The notes: generated by a model from the sequence alone, not told the origin. A stretch of DNA of 31,811 nucleotides from SSF26 sp037443945 (GCA_037443945.1 JBBINH010000038.1:1-31811), one strand, 5' to 3'; positions 6,981 through 17,926 are shown, counted from the first letter of the stretch. Translations and numbers: made by a program.

Positions 6981-8050
6981 AGACGAGCGATTTTGACTAC
7001 GTTCTGCCTCCCGAACGCATTGCGCAGACTCCGATTGAGCCGCGCGATCATGCCCGGCTGCTTGTGCTAGAACGCAGCACCGGCGCCATCCACCATCGTC
7101 ATTGTTATGACCTGCCCGAGTTCCTGCGGTCGGGTGATCTGCTCGTGCTCAACGATACTCGCGTTCTGCGCGCCCGTCTGCGAGGTCGCAAGGAGACCGG
7201 CGGTCGGGTCGAACTCTTGCTCTTGCGTCGTCAGCAGGTCGGTTTGTGGGAGGCTCTGGTCGGTGGACGAGGCCTCAAACCGGGTCGTCGTCTCCTGCTC
7301 GATGCGGCTCCCGATCGCACCCTAAAGGCCACGATCGTCGCCGAACTGCCGGACGGCCGACGGTTGGTGCAATTGGATCCCGCCCTGGAAGCGCATTTGG
7401 ACGAATGGGGTGAAATGCCCTTGCCGCCCTACATTCACACCCCACCCGCCGACCCCGAGCGCTATCAGACCGTTTTCGCCCGGCGGCCCGGCGCCGTGGC
7501 CGCACCGACGGCCGGTCTGCATTTCACGCCGGAGCTGTTGTTACGCCTGCGCGAGCAGGGTGTCCGGATCGCCTACATCACCCTGCACGTTGGTCTGGAT
7601 ACCTTCCGACCGGTCCAGACGGAGGATCCCCAGGAGCACAAGTTACATCGCGAATGGGTGGAGGTGAGCGCAGAGACGGCTCGCGCCGTCAATGAGACGC
7701 GGTTGCGTGGCGGTCGCATTGTGGCCGTGGGCACCACCTGCGTGCGGGCCCTGGAGACGGCCGCCAAGGCGGCCCTGGGCGTGGCGCCGAACGAACCCGT
7801 TCCCGATGATCGCACCTGTGGCTGGCAGACCGTGGTCGCCTGGAGTGGTGAAACCGACCTCTTCATCCTGCCCGGCCACCGCTTTCGCGCCGTGGATGTA
7901 CTTATGACCAATTTTCACCTCCCGCGTTCGACCCTGCTCATGCTGGTCGCCGCTTTTGCCGGCCGGGAGCCGGTCCTCAAAGCCTATCACGAGGCGATTG
8001 CGCAGGGCTATCGCTTTTATTCCTTCGGCGATGCCATGCTTATCCTCTAA
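6977..8050 (+). CDS. queA: S-adenosylmethionine:tRNA ribosyltransferase-isomerase QueA
   Basis: Penultimate step of queuosine biosynthesis: it transfers and isomerises the ribosyl group of SAM onto preQ1 at position 34 of tRNA, giving epoxyqueuosine. The 357-residue length is normal. Family landmarks run in order: the N-terminal FDYVLPPERIAQTP, then DLLVLNDTRVLRARL, LPPYIH, VAAPTAGLHFT, TLHVGLDTFRPV, VGTTCVRALE and, near the end, TNFHLPRSTLLMLV with FYSFGDAML. All of these are QueA hallmarks. It overlaps ruvB by four bases, so it is translationally coupled to it. Other queuosine genes such as tgt are not in the window. Confidence 0.96.
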   Translation: MKTSDFDYVLPPERIAQTPIEPRDHARLLVLERSTGAIHHRHCYDLPEFLRSGDLLVLNDTRVLRARLRGRKETGGRVELLLLRRQQVGLWEALVGGRGLKPGRRLLLDAAPDRTLKATIVAELPDGRRLVQLDPALEAHLDEWGEMPLPPYIHTPPADPERYQTVFARRPGAVAAPTAGLHFTPELLLRLREQGVRIAYITLHVGLDTFRPVQTEDPQEHKLHREWVEVSAETARAVNETRLRGGRIVAVGTTCVRALETAAKAALGVAPNEPVPDDRTCGWQTVVAWSGETDLFILPGHRFRAVDVLMTNFHLPRSTLLMLVAAFAGREPVLKAYHEAIAQGYRFYSFGDAMLIL

Positions 8051-8093
8051 GGTTGTCCTCTGAGTTATCCGTTCTTTTTGCGGCCGTCTCCTC

Positions 8094-9053
8094 ATGAACA
8101 CCACGCGTCCTGTCCTTTCGGTCGTAGCTCCCGTCTTCAATGAGGAGCCCATCCTGCCCGAACTCTATCGTCGGCTGCGGGAGACCCTCGATACCATCGG
8201 CGAGCCTTGGGAGATCATCCTGGTCAACGATGGTAGTCGCGATCGCTCGCTCGAGATCATGCGCGAGCTGCATCGACAGGACGAACGCGTGCGCGTCATT
8301 AGCTTTTCTCGCAATTTCGGCCATCAGATCGCCATCACCGCCGGTCTGGACTATGCTCAGGGCGATGCCGTTGTCATCATCGATGCCGATCTGCAGGATC
8401 CACCGGCCGTCATTGCGCAAATGGTGGCCAAGTGGCGGGAGGGCTATGAAGTGGTCTATGCCGTCCGCGCCCAACGCAAGGGCGAGAGCTGGTTTAAGCT
8501 GTTTACCGCCCATCTGTTCTACCGCTTGATCAACCGGATCACGGGCGTCCGTATCCCCGTAGATACGGGCGATTTCCGGCTGATGGACCGCCGGGCCGTC
8601 GAGGCCATGCGCTCGTTGCGCGAACATCACCGGTTCATGCGGGGATTGTCGGCCTGGATCGGCTTCCGACAGGCAGGGGTCGAGTACGTGCGCGAGGAGC
8701 GCTATGCCGGGCAGACGAAATATCCCTTCCGCAAGATGCTGCGGTTCGCCCTGGACGGGATCACGGCCTTTTCCTACCTGCCCCTGCAACTGGCCACCTA
8801 TCTGGGCTTTATCATCGCCGGTCTGAGCCTGGTGGGCATTGTGGCGACCGTCATTCTGCGTCTATCGGGCAGCCAGGCGTTCTACGGCCAGGCCTCGACC
8901 CTGGTCATGGTCATGTTCCTGGGCGGTATCCAGCTTATCTCCCTGGGGATCATCGGCGAGTACCTGGGTCGTATTTACGACGAGGTCAAACGTCGCCCTC
9001 TTTATCTGGTCCAGGAGACGCTGGGTTTTGAAGCGACGCCACGGGCGGATTGA
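8094..9053 (+). CDS. Family 2 glycosyltransferase, GtrB/DPM1-like, with two membrane segments
   Basis: Inner-membrane enzyme that probably moves a sugar from a nucleotide donor to polyprenyl phosphate, 319 residues. A GT-A fold at about 8-225 has VNDGSRD and the metal-binding Asp97-x-Asp99 (IIDADLQDP). DTGDFRLMDRR and a basic ERYAGQTKYPF stretch follow, as in bactoprenol glucosyltransferases. Two hydrophobic segments near the C-terminus (about 228-258 and 265-290) and the closing GEYLGRIYDEVKRRPLYLV are characteristic. It starts 43 bases after queA and may be read from the same transcript. Its 3' end overlaps a convergent gene by 52 bases. The donor sugar cannot be told from sequence. Confidence 0.9.
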   Translation: MNTTRPVLSVVAPVFNEEPILPELYRRLRETLDTIGEPWEIILVNDGSRDRSLEIMRELHRQDERVRVISFSRNFGHQIAITAGLDYAQGDAVVIIDADLQDPPAVIAQMVAKWREGYEVVYAVRAQRKGESWFKLFTAHLFYRLINRITGVRIPVDTGDFRLMDRRAVEAMRSLREHHRFMRGLSAWIGFRQAGVEYVREERYAGQTKYPFRKMLRFALDGITAFSYLPLQLATYLGFIIAGLSLVGIVATVILRLSGSQAFYGQASTLVMVMFLGGIQLISLGIIGEYLGRIYDEVKRRPLYLVQETLGFEATPRAD

Positions 9054-9661
9054 GCGCCGTCGTCCGGCCGCGGCCGGCCTCCGGTCGGTGCGGTGCGCGC
9101 CGCCTTGGCCTGTCGCACGATCTCGGCAATCTGGCGCAGGTGACCGGCATCATGATGCAAGCCGGCCAGCACGCGGGTGATGCAGTTGTGCGGCGTCTTG
9201 TAGGGCGTGTAGGTCAGGTCGTAGTGAGGCGTATCGGGCCAAGCCTGGAGATAGGCCAAGCGGATGCGCCGACTCTCTTCTAGCCGGTGCCGGAGCTGAG
9301 CTGCCGTGGTCAGGCTCTGCCACGGTACCTCATAGCGCATGCGTTGGGTCACCGGCACGCCTCGGGCCAGATTGGCGGCCTGGGCGCAGCATTCTTCGCT
9401 CGAGGCCGTGGTGTGGGCGATGACATGGGCCAGGGTCCAGGCGGCGTGGGCGGCTTCGGGATCGGTGGCATAGGGGTCGTAGGCTTCGGGATCCACCGGC
9501 GGAAACACGACATCGGCATCCTCGATGTCGGCAATCAGGGCCAGTTGGGCCTCGATCATCGCGTTCGTCAGGCGGATGAGGTCGGCGTGGGTGATGTTGT
9601 GGTGGGCGGCCAGTTCGGCCAGGCTGAGTTCGCGACGGTCAACGGGGCTGAAGTCGAGCAT
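9002..9661 (-). CDS. DinB/YfiT-like helical metal-binding protein
   Basis: About 219 residues from ATG 9661 (MLDFSPVD); the frame extends 19 residues further but with low-complexity sequence. It is a mostly helical protein with His residues placed as in the DinB_2 four-helix family: WTLAHVIAHTTASSEE in the second helix and GLHHDAGHLRQIAEI in the last. These could form a divalent metal site. Proteins of this superfamily include thiol-dependent transferases and many of unknown function, so no reaction is assigned. The C-terminal 30 residues are Arg/Pro/Gly-rich and are encoded by the part overlapping the glycosyltransferase gene on the other strand, which suggests 3' extension by drift. Confidence 0.7.
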   Translation of the reverse strand: MLDFSPVDRRELSLAELAAHHNITHADLIRLTNAMIEAQLALIADIEDADVVFPPVDPEAYDPYATDPEAAHAAWTLAHVIAHTTASSEECCAQAANLARGVPVTQRMRYEVPWQSLTTAAQLRHRLEESRRIRLAYLQAWPDTPHYDLTYTPYKTPHNCITRVLAGLHHDAGHLRQIAEIVRQAKAARTAPTGGRPRPDDGAQSARGVASKPSVSWTR

Positions 9662-9803
9662 GGTCGTGGTAACGGAGCGTGCCCTCCGCCGGGGGCTGTG
9701 CCCCGCGGCCGGGTTCAAAGGGAAACGTCAGAGCCTTCTCTTCTACCGATGGGCTTGCCCTGCGTTTCTTTACGACCCGACTTCGGACTCGGCAACGTTC
9801 GGA

Positions 9804-9809
9804 TATAGA
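9804..9809 (+). promoter_or_regulatory. Possible -10 box for the CBS-GH31 pair
   Basis: TATAGA, with TTCGGA 16 bases upstream (9782-9787) as a poor -35. It lies about 50 bases before ATG 9861 in the 199-base divergent gap. The rest of the gap holds only a short GGGG/CCCC hairpin near 9690. Confidence 0.3.
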
Positions 9810-9860
9810 ATGGGGCCGTCGTCCTTTGGACTCCTGCTCCGTTTCTTTCTGGAGGTCACC

Positions 9861-10532
9861 ATGCTTGTTCGTGATGCCATGACACCCAATCCCATCACCG
9901 TGGCGCCTTCGACACCTCTGCCCGAAATCGACGCCATCATGCATCAGCATCGGATCCGCCGTGTGCCTGTCATGGATGGCGACAGGCTGATCGGTATCAT
10001 CTCCGACCACGATGTGATGGCCAATCTGCCTTCGCCGGCCACCCTTCTCAGCCGCTGGGAACTGAACACCTTGCTGGAGAAAGTCCGGGCTAAAGACATC
10101 ATGAGCCACCCGGTCTATGTGGTCGGTCCGGACTGCCCGCTGGAAGAAGTGGCGCGCTTTTTACTGGAAAAGAAATTCGGAGCCTTGCCGGTGGTGGAAA
10201 ACACCCGGTTGGTGGGGATCGTCACGGAAAGCGACATCTTCCGCATGTTCGTGGCGATGCTCAGCGGCGGTGATATACCGGGATTGCGCTTCGAGCTGCG
10301 CTGTGAGCGGCATGTCGGCGTGGTGGCTTCCATTGCCCAATTGGTCAATGCCAACGGCGGTCGGATTATCGCCATCGCCACCCTCAATGAACCCGACGGT
10401 GTGCACAAACGGGTGCTGATCAAAGAAGAAGGTGCCGATCCGACCGCCTTGCGTGCGGCCCTGGAGGCCGGCGAGATCGAGATCGTGGATGTCCGCCAAC
10501 GCCGCCAATGCCACATCTGGACGATGGGCTGA
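9861..10532 (+). CDS. CBS-domain pair with C-terminal ACT-like domain (AcuB-like)
   Basis: 223 residues from ATG 9861, which has a strong ribosome site (GGAGGT, 9851-9856). The frame is open upstream, but that sequence is not CBS-like. Two CBS motifs are clear: VRDAMTPNPITV...HRIRRVPVMDGDRLIGIISDHD and then KDIMSHPVYVV...KFGALPVVENTRLVGIVTESD. Together they should form a Bateman module that binds adenine nucleotides. Residues about 145-215 (VGVVASIAQLVNANGGRIIAIAT) look like an ACT domain, which usually binds amino acids. This order matches AcuB-type proteins, whose targets are mostly unknown. The stop overlaps the start of the glucosidase gene (TGATG), so the two are translated together. Confidence 0.88.
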   Translation: MLVRDAMTPNPITVAPSTPLPEIDAIMHQHRIRRVPVMDGDRLIGIISDHDVMANLPSPATLLSRWELNTLLEKVRAKDIMSHPVYVVGPDCPLEEVARFLLEKKFGALPVVENTRLVGIVTESDIFRMFVAMLSGGDIPGLRFELRCERHVGVVASIAQLVNANGGRIIAIATLNEPDGVHKRVLIKEEGADPTALRAALEAGEIEIVDVRQRRQCHIWTMG

Positions 10533-13075
10533 TGGTGCGGCTGAGGCGTTGGGCCCGGCGCCTGCGGGATCTGCAGGAAAATGCCCGGCGTATCGGGCCG
10601 ACCCAGATCGTCCTGACCCTGGCCTATGGCCCGCGGCTGGCCTGGTATCAGGCTCGTTTTCCCACACGTCCGGGTCGGCCTGCCGGCGTACGGTCGCGCG
10701 TTGCCGCTGCGTTCCATCTCGTTCGCAACTGCTTTCCCACCATGACCCGACCTGTTCCGCAGCCTGCAGGTGATGTCGAAAGTGTGACAACGCTATCCCA
10801 GGGTGTGGCTCTGGCCTGCACGGCGGGATATCTCACCCTGGAGGCCTTGGGCGAACACCATTTGCGCCTGCGCATGGTGCGGCGACCGCCCATGCCGGCT
10901 TATTTCAGTTACGCCACCCTGCCCGTGAGCACGACCGCCACGGTGGACCTGGACGAAGACGGCGAGGAGCTGCAATTGCGCACGGCCGCCTTGCGGGTGC
11001 GTATCCGGCGACGTCCGTTGCAAATGGACATCCACACGGCCGCGGGCGAACCCGTGATCTCCGGTCTGACTCTGGGCTGGCAGGGCGAGATGCCCTGGTT
11101 GGAGTATGAGTTGCCCGAAGGCCTCGAAGGCTATGGCCTGGGCGAACGGGCTTTTCCGCTGGCCCTGCGTGGGCGTCGGTATAGCCTCATCACCCGCGAT
11201 CCCGAAACCTATCGGCCCGGCGACGATCCCCTTTACATCAACATTCCGTTTCTGGTGACGGTGCACGAAGGCCGGGCTTGTGGTCTACTTTTCGACAGCC
11301 CTTACCGCAGCGAGTTGGATCTGGGTCATACGCAACCCGATCGCCTGCATTACCACACCACCGGCCCCGAATTGCGCCTCGATCTGCTCTGCGGCCCCGA
11401 TCTGCCCGGCCTGCTTGAACGCTACACGGCGCTGACCGGTCGCATGAACCTGCCCCCGCGCTGGACCCTGGGTTATCATCAGTCGCGCTGGAGCTACGAG
11501 ACGGCGGCGATTGTGCGCCAGGTGGCCGCCGAGTTCCGCCGCCGCCAACTGCCCTGCGATGCCATCCATCTCGATATCGACTATATGGATGGTTTTCGCT
11601 GTTTCACCTGGAACCCGCAGACGTTTCCCGATCCGGCCGGGTTGATCGCCGATCTCCACCGTCAGGGCTTTCGCGTCGTCGCCATGGTGGATCCCGGCAT
11701 CAAGGTAGACCCGAACTACGCCGTCTGCGCCGACGGGATGCGTCAGGATTGCTTTCTCAAGTTGCCCGACGGTCGCCTCTTCCACGGTCCCGTCTGGCCG
11801 GGTGAATGTTACTTCCCCGATTTCACCGACCCGCGGGTACGGGCCTGGTGGGGGGAGTGGTACCGCGGTTTGCTCGACGTAGGCGTGGACGGTTTCTGGA
11901 ACGACATGAACGAGCCGACCATTTTCGGCCGGCGGACCTTTCCCGAAGCCGTGCAGTACCATTTCGAGGGACACGGCGGCGACCATCGCCAGGCGCAGTC
12001 GGTGTACGGCCTGCAGATGGTGCGCGCTTCGTTTGAAGGCCTCAACCGGTTGCAGCCCGACCGCCGCCATTGGGTCTTCAGTCGGTCCGGATATGCCGGC
12101 CTTCAGCGTTACGGCAGTTCATGGACGGGCGACAACACCAGCGATTGGCCCGATCTGGCCCTCACGCCGGCTATGCTGTTGAACCTGGGCCTTTCCGGGC
12201 TTGCTTTCACCGGTTGCGATATCGGCGGTTTTGCCGGCGCCCCTACGCCGGAGCTTTTCGCCCGCTGGTTCAGCATGGCGGCGTTCACGCCCTTTTTCCG
12301 CAACCATGCGGCCAAGAACACACCCCGGCGCGAGCCGTGGGTTTTCGGCCCGGAGGTCGAGGCCATTGCCCGGCGGTATCTCAACCTGCGGATGCGTCTG
12401 TTGCCCTATCTGTACACGGCCTTCTGGCAATGCGCCACGCGAGGAACCCCCATCATGCGGCCATTGCTCTGGGAAGACGCTGCCCATCCGGCTTATCGGC
12501 ATTGCGATGACCAATGGTTGCTGGGCGATCATCTGCTGGTCTCCCCGGTGCTGACACCGGCCACCGAGCGGCGGCAACTGGTGCTGCCGGCAGGCGATTG
12601 GTACGATTTTTGGGACGATACGCCGTTGCGAGGCGGAACCACCATCGAGCGCGCGGCGCCTCTGGATACCGTCCCCTTGCACGTGCGGGCGGGCGCCGTG
12701 CTGCCTTTGGGGCCGGTGCAGCCGTATACCGATGCCTTGCCGCACGCTGCCCCCGCATTCCATCTGTATCCGCCGTCGGCGGCAGAATCCACCGTCTCCT
12801 GGCTCTATAACGACGACGGCGAGACCCTGGCCTATCGCCGGGGCGCCTATAGCCTCACCCGCCTGGAACTGCGCCGGGACGGCGACCGGCTGGTGCTTAG
12901 GCGTGAGCACGAGGGCGATCCCACCCTGGCCGGACCGGCGCCCGGGGTGGTGCTGCATGGGGCCTATGCGACGGCCGTCTACCTGGACGGTGCCGATCTG
13001 GGCCTGACCGGCTCCTCTTTCGAGCTGCCTACCGCGCATTGGCAGCGGTTGGAGGTGCGGATGGGCCGGGATTAG
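10532..13075 (+). CDS. Glycoside hydrolase family 31 alpha-glucosidase
   Basis: 847 residues, starting at the ATG that overlaps the stop of the CBS gene. An extra N-terminal piece of about 70 basic residues (MVRLRRWARRL...) precedes the usual GH31 beta-sandwich. The motif GYGLGERAFPL marks the N-domain. The catalytic barrel has LDIDYMDGFRCFTW, then GFWNDMNEPTIF with the nucleophile Asp458, and SSWTGDNTSDW with the acid/base Asp534. TGCDIGGFAG and FFRNHAAKNTPRREPW follow, then the C-terminal sheet domains (WYDFWDD, PLHVRAGAVLP). It should release glucose from alpha-linked glucans or oligosaccharides. No signal peptide is visible, so it is probably cytoplasmic. It converges on trehalose synthase with a gap of only nine bases. 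Confidence 0.93.
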   Translation: MVRLRRWARRLRDLQENARRIGPTQIVLTLAYGPRLAWYQARFPTRPGRPAGVRSRVAAAFHLVRNCFPTMTRPVPQPAGDVESVTTLSQGVALACTAGYLTLEALGEHHLRLRMVRRPPMPAYFSYATLPVSTTATVDLDEDGEELQLRTAALRVRIRRRPLQMDIHTAAGEPVISGLTLGWQGEMPWLEYELPEGLEGYGLGERAFPLALRGRRYSLITRDPETYRPGDDPLYINIPFLVTVHEGRACGLLFDSPYRSELDLGHTQPDRLHYHTTGPELRLDLLCGPDLPGLLERYTALTGRMNLPPRWTLGYHQSRWSYETAAIVRQVAAEFRRRQLPCDAIHLDIDYMDGFRCFTWNPQTFPDPAGLIADLHRQGFRVVAMVDPGIKVDPNYAVCADGMRQDCFLKLPDGRLFHGPVWPGECYFPDFTDPRVRAWWGEWYRGLLDVGVDGFWNDMNEPTIFGRRTFPEAVQYHFEGHGGDHRQAQSVYGLQMVRASFEGLNRLQPDRRHWVFSRSGYAGLQRYGSSWTGDNTSDWPDLALTPAMLLNLGLSGLAFTGCDIGGFAGAPTPELFARWFSMAAFTPFFRNHAAKNTPRREPWVFGPEVEAIARRYLNLRMRLLPYLYTAFWQCATRGTPIMRPLLWEDAAHPAYRHCDDQWLLGDHLLVSPVLTPATERRQLVLPAGDWYDFWDDTPLRGGTTIERAAPLDTVPLHVRAGAVLPLGPVQPYTDALPHAAPAFHLYPPSAAESTVSWLYNDDGETLAYRRGAYSLTRLELRRDGDRLVLRREHEGDPTLAGPAPGVVLHGAYATAVYLDGADLGLTGSSFELPTAHWQRLEVRMGRD

Positions 13076-13084
13076 CCGGCCGCC

Positions 13085-14692
13085 TCAGTGCACCACCAGC
13101 CAGCGATAGCCATAGGGCGGCAGGGTGAGGGGGCCGCCTGACCAATCCAGGTTGTTGAGGATGTCGTAAGCATCGGGCGTTTGCACCGGGATGCCTTGCG
13201 CCGTGAGATTGTGCAGGCAGAGCACGGTCTGACGGCGATAGCGGCGCCGGAACCCCAAAAGGCCGCGATGGGGATGGTCGAGAAATTCGAGATCGCCCAG
13301 GGCCAGAGCGGGGAGCTCCTTATAGGCGGCGATGAAGCGGCGCAGGCGATGCCAGAGCGAGGCCGGATTGGCCATCTGTGCGGCCACGTTGACGCGGCGA
13401 TAGCCGTAGATGGGGTCGTCGATCACCGGTGCATAAAGGCGGGCTGCCGTTGAGAAACCGGCGTTGGGGCTGCTGTCCCATGGCATGGGCGTGCGCACGC
13501 CGTTCCGGTCGGGCAAGGCGATGTTGTCGCCCATGCCGATCTCATCACCGTAGTAGAGGATGGGGCTACCGGGGAGCGTGAACAGCAACGAATGGAGCAA
13601 TTCGATTTTACGACGGTCGTTGTCGAGCAGGGGCGCCAGCCGTCGCCGGATGCCCAGATTGAGGCGCATGCGCGGATCGGGCGCGTATTCGGCCCACATC
13701 CACTGCCGCTCTTCCTCCGTCACCATCTCCAGGGTCAGCTCGTCGTGATTGCGCAGGAAGGTACACCACTGGCTGTTCTTCGGGATGGCCGGAGTGCGCC
13801 GCAGGATCTCGATAACCGGCGTGCGGTCGCCCCGGCGCAGGGCTATATAGAGCCGCGGCATCACCGGGAAATGAAAGGCCATATGAAACTCGTCGCCGGG
13901 CACGCTGGGGTCGTTGGGATCGCCGCCGAAATAGGCGCGCACGTCCTCAGGCCATTGGTTCGCTTCGCACAGCAGAACGGCGTGGGGATATTCGGCATCG
14001 ATCAAGGCCCGCAACCGTTTGAGATAGGCATGGGTTTCCGGCAGGTTCTCGCAATTTGTCCCTTCCCGTTCGAATAGATAGGGCACGGCATCGACGCGGA
14101 AGCCGTCCAGGCCCCGATCCATCCAGAAGCGCACGACCTTGAACATCTCTTCCTGGACGGCCGGGTTGTCGAAGTTGAGATCGGGTTGTTGGCGATAAAA
14201 ACGATGCCAGTAGTATTGCCCGCGCAGCTCATCCCAGGTCCAGTTGGAGGTCTCGGTGTCGAGGAAGATGATGCGGGCCTGGCGGTATTTCTGGTCCGTA
14301 TCGCTCCAAACGTAGTAATCGGTATAGGGGTCCTGGCGACGTCGCGAGGCCTGAAACCAGGGGTGCTGGTCCGAGGTGTGGTTGATGACCAGGTCGGCGA
14401 TGACGCGTAGTCCACGAGCGTGCGCCGCTTCGATCAGGGCTTCGAAGTCGGCCAGGGTGCCGTAATCGGGATGGACGCCGCAATAGTCAGAGACGTCGTA
14501 GCCGTCATCCACCAGGGGCGAGGGATAGGTGGGCAGCAGCCACAGGCAATCCACGCCCAGATCGACCAGATAGTCGAGGCGTTCGATCACGCCCCGCAGG
14601 TCACCATGGCCGTCGCCGTTGCTATCGCGAAAGGCGCGCACGTAGAGTTCGTAGAAGACCGCCGTTTGGTACCAGGGGATAGGATCAGACAT
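13085..14692 (-). CDS. treS: Trehalose synthase (maltose-trehalose isomerase), GH13
   Basis: Interconverts maltose and trehalose by intramolecular transglucosylation; 535 residues, a usual single-domain TreS length without a fused maltokinase. The family pattern is almost complete: WYQTAVFYELYVRAF, YPSPLVDDGYDVSDY, INHTSDQHPWFQ, TDTDQ-type loop (WSDTDQKY) and SNWTWD. Catalytic residues are Asp201 (GFRVDAVPYL), Glu243 (LLCEANQWPED) and Asp317 (LRNHDELTLE). YYGDEIGMGDNI and VRTPMPWD follow. It starts 77 bases downstream of dnaJ on the same strand, so it may be expressed with the chaperones. Trehalose is a stress protectant, which fits that neighbourhood. The 77-base gap holds no obvious terminator. 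Confidence 0.95.
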   Translation of the reverse strand: MSDPIPWYQTAVFYELYVRAFRDSNGDGHGDLRGVIERLDYLVDLGVDCLWLLPTYPSPLVDDGYDVSDYCGVHPDYGTLADFEALIEAAHARGLRVIADLVINHTSDQHPWFQASRRRQDPYTDYYVWSDTDQKYRQARIIFLDTETSNWTWDELRGQYYWHRFYRQQPDLNFDNPAVQEEMFKVVRFWMDRGLDGFRVDAVPYLFEREGTNCENLPETHAYLKRLRALIDAEYPHAVLLCEANQWPEDVRAYFGGDPNDPSVPGDEFHMAFHFPVMPRLYIALRRGDRTPVIEILRRTPAIPKNSQWCTFLRNHDELTLEMVTEEERQWMWAEYAPDPRMRLNLGIRRRLAPLLDNDRRKIELLHSLLFTLPGSPILYYGDEIGMGDNIALPDRNGVRTPMPWDSSPNAGFSTAARLYAPVIDDPIYGYRRVNVAAQMANPASLWHRLRRFIAAYKELPALALGDLEFLDHPHRGLLGFRRRYRRQTVLCLHNLTAQGIPVQTPDAYDILNNLDWSGGPLTLPPYGYRWLVVH

Positions 14693-14769
14693 GAGCCGGC
14701 ACTCAAGAACAAGACGGAGACGATGAAACGAGTTACGCCGACCGACATCGAGCCGAGGAACGGGACGAT

Positions 14770-15747
14770 TCAGCGCAAGCGTAGCCGACGCAACTCCCGG
14801 AACAGCTCGCGCTCCCGCTCGCTCAGGTCTTTGGGCAATTGGGCCTCCACGACCGCGTACAGGTCACCGCGACGGTCGGGGTGGCGCAGATTGGGCATCC
14901 CCAACCCGCGCAGGCGGAAGACTTTCCCGTTGGGTGTCTCCGGCGGGATGGTGAGCACGACAGGACGGTCCAGGGTGGGCACCTGCACCTCGCCACCGAG
15001 GATCAGGGTATAAAGATCCACCGGCACCCGCACCCGCAGGTCATCGCCCTCGCGGGTAAACGTCGGATCGGGCAAGACCTCGACCCGCAGGTACAGGTCA
15101 CCGGCGGCACCGCCGGCAACGCCCGGCGCGCCTTTACCGGCCACCCGTACCTTCGAACCCGTCTTGACCCCACGCGGGATGGTGACCTCGATGCGTTCGC
15201 CGTTCAGTTGGAGCACGCGGCGGGCGCCATGATAGGCCTCGTGCAGGGTGACGGTAATGGGCTGTTCGGCATCCTGACCACGCCGCGGGATGCGGACACC
15301 GCCGGCCGTTTCGGCAAACGGACCGAAGCCGAACCCGCCCCGGCCGAACAGCATCTCGAAGAAATCGGAAAAGCCACTCTCACCGAAGATCTGCTCAAAT
15401 TCCTCCGGCGAGACCGTGCGTGTGTAGACGCCACCGGTGGGTCCGCCGCCCTGGCTGGCATACCATTGCTGCCAGAAGTCCTGCGGATTGCCGCCGCTGC
15501 GGGCGAATTGCTGCCACTGCGCGCCGAACTGGTCGTATTTGCGCCGTTTTTCGGGATCGGACAGGACTTCGTAGGCCTCGTTGATTTCCTTGAAGCGTTC
15601 CTCGGCAGCCTTGCGGGCCGCTGGATCACTGTGAGCGTGAGCATCGGGATGATACTTACGCGCCAGGTCGCGATAGGCCTTTTTGATCTCTTGGTCCGTT
15701 GCGTTTTTCGAGACTCCGAGGATGCGATAATAGTCCTTGTATTCCAT
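14770..15747 (-). CDS. DnaJ-type co-chaperone without zinc finger (CbpA-like)
   Basis: J-domain protein, 325 residues. The J domain occupies about 1-70 (KDYYRILGVSKNATDQEIKKAY, then HPD in KYHPDAH), which stimulates DnaK's ATPase. A G/F-rich linker follows (GGPTGGVYTR, GRGGFGFGPF). Then come the two C-terminal beta domains (VTLHEAYHGARRVLQLNGERIEVTIPRGVKTGSKVRVAGKG and later LYTLILGGEVQVPTLD). The four CxxCxGxG repeats of DnaJ proper are absent, so it is type II, like CbpA/DjlA-group proteins. It lies 105 bases after dnaK, behind a terminator that contains its own possible promoter. An AGGAG sequence lies 12 bases before the ATG. Confidence 0.92.
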   Translation of the reverse strand: MEYKDYYRILGVSKNATDQEIKKAYRDLARKYHPDAHAHSDPAARKAAEERFKEINEAYEVLSDPEKRRKYDQFGAQWQQFARSGGNPQDFWQQWYASQGGGPTGGVYTRTVSPEEFEQIFGESGFSDFFEMLFGRGGFGFGPFAETAGGVRIPRRGQDAEQPITVTLHEAYHGARRVLQLNGERIEVTIPRGVKTGSKVRVAGKGAPGVAGGAAGDLYLRVEVLPDPTFTREGDDLRVRVPVDLYTLILGGEVQVPTLDRPVVLTIPPETPNGKVFRLRGLGMPNLRHPDRRGDLYAVVEAQLPKDLSERERELFRELRRLRLR

Positions 15748-15782
15748 ACGCGCGTTACGCTCCTGAATGGCGTTCGGTCGTC

Positions 15783-15788
15783 ATTGTA
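15783..15788 (-). promoter_or_regulatory. Possible extended -10 promoter for dnaJ
   Basis: On the minus strand TGC-TACAAT (TGn plus TACAAT) lies directly after the T-run of the dnaK terminator. There is no -35 of note. It would let dnaJ be transcribed independently of dnaK read-through. Confidence 0.35.
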
Positions 15789-15792
15789 GCAT

Positions 15793-15827
15793 AAAAAACG
15801 GGCGGAGATGCCATGCTATCTCCGCCC
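15793..15827 (-). terminator. Rho-independent terminator after dnaK
   Basis: 10-bp perfect stem GGGCGGAGAT / ATCTCCGCCC (15800-15809 and 15818-15827) with an 8-base loop. It is followed on the minus strand by six T after one G. It lies 25 bases beyond the dnaK stop and before dnaJ. Confidence 0.85.
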
Positions 15828-15852
15828 GCGTATGGAGATAGGTGAGAACGGC

Positions 15853-17748
<1,896 letters not shown>

Positions 17749-17926
17749 GTCGTCAAAATGCCTCCTCGGGTGATTTACAGGGTAAAACCGGAGCTGTAGC
17801 CGCTTTCGGCATCACAGCTAGCTTGAGCATAGGCCGCGAGCGTAAGGCAATCATTAGGTCTGCATTAGCAAAGTATATGAAGAGGCCAACGCCCCTCCGG
17901 CGGCCTCGCTTTCTCGTGCGCCTGGC

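Noticed and set aside
17749..17926. CIRCE (HrcA operator) upstream of dnaK
   Set aside because: Searched for TTAGCACTC and GAGTGCTAA; only an unrelated TTAGCA was seen, with no inverted partner.
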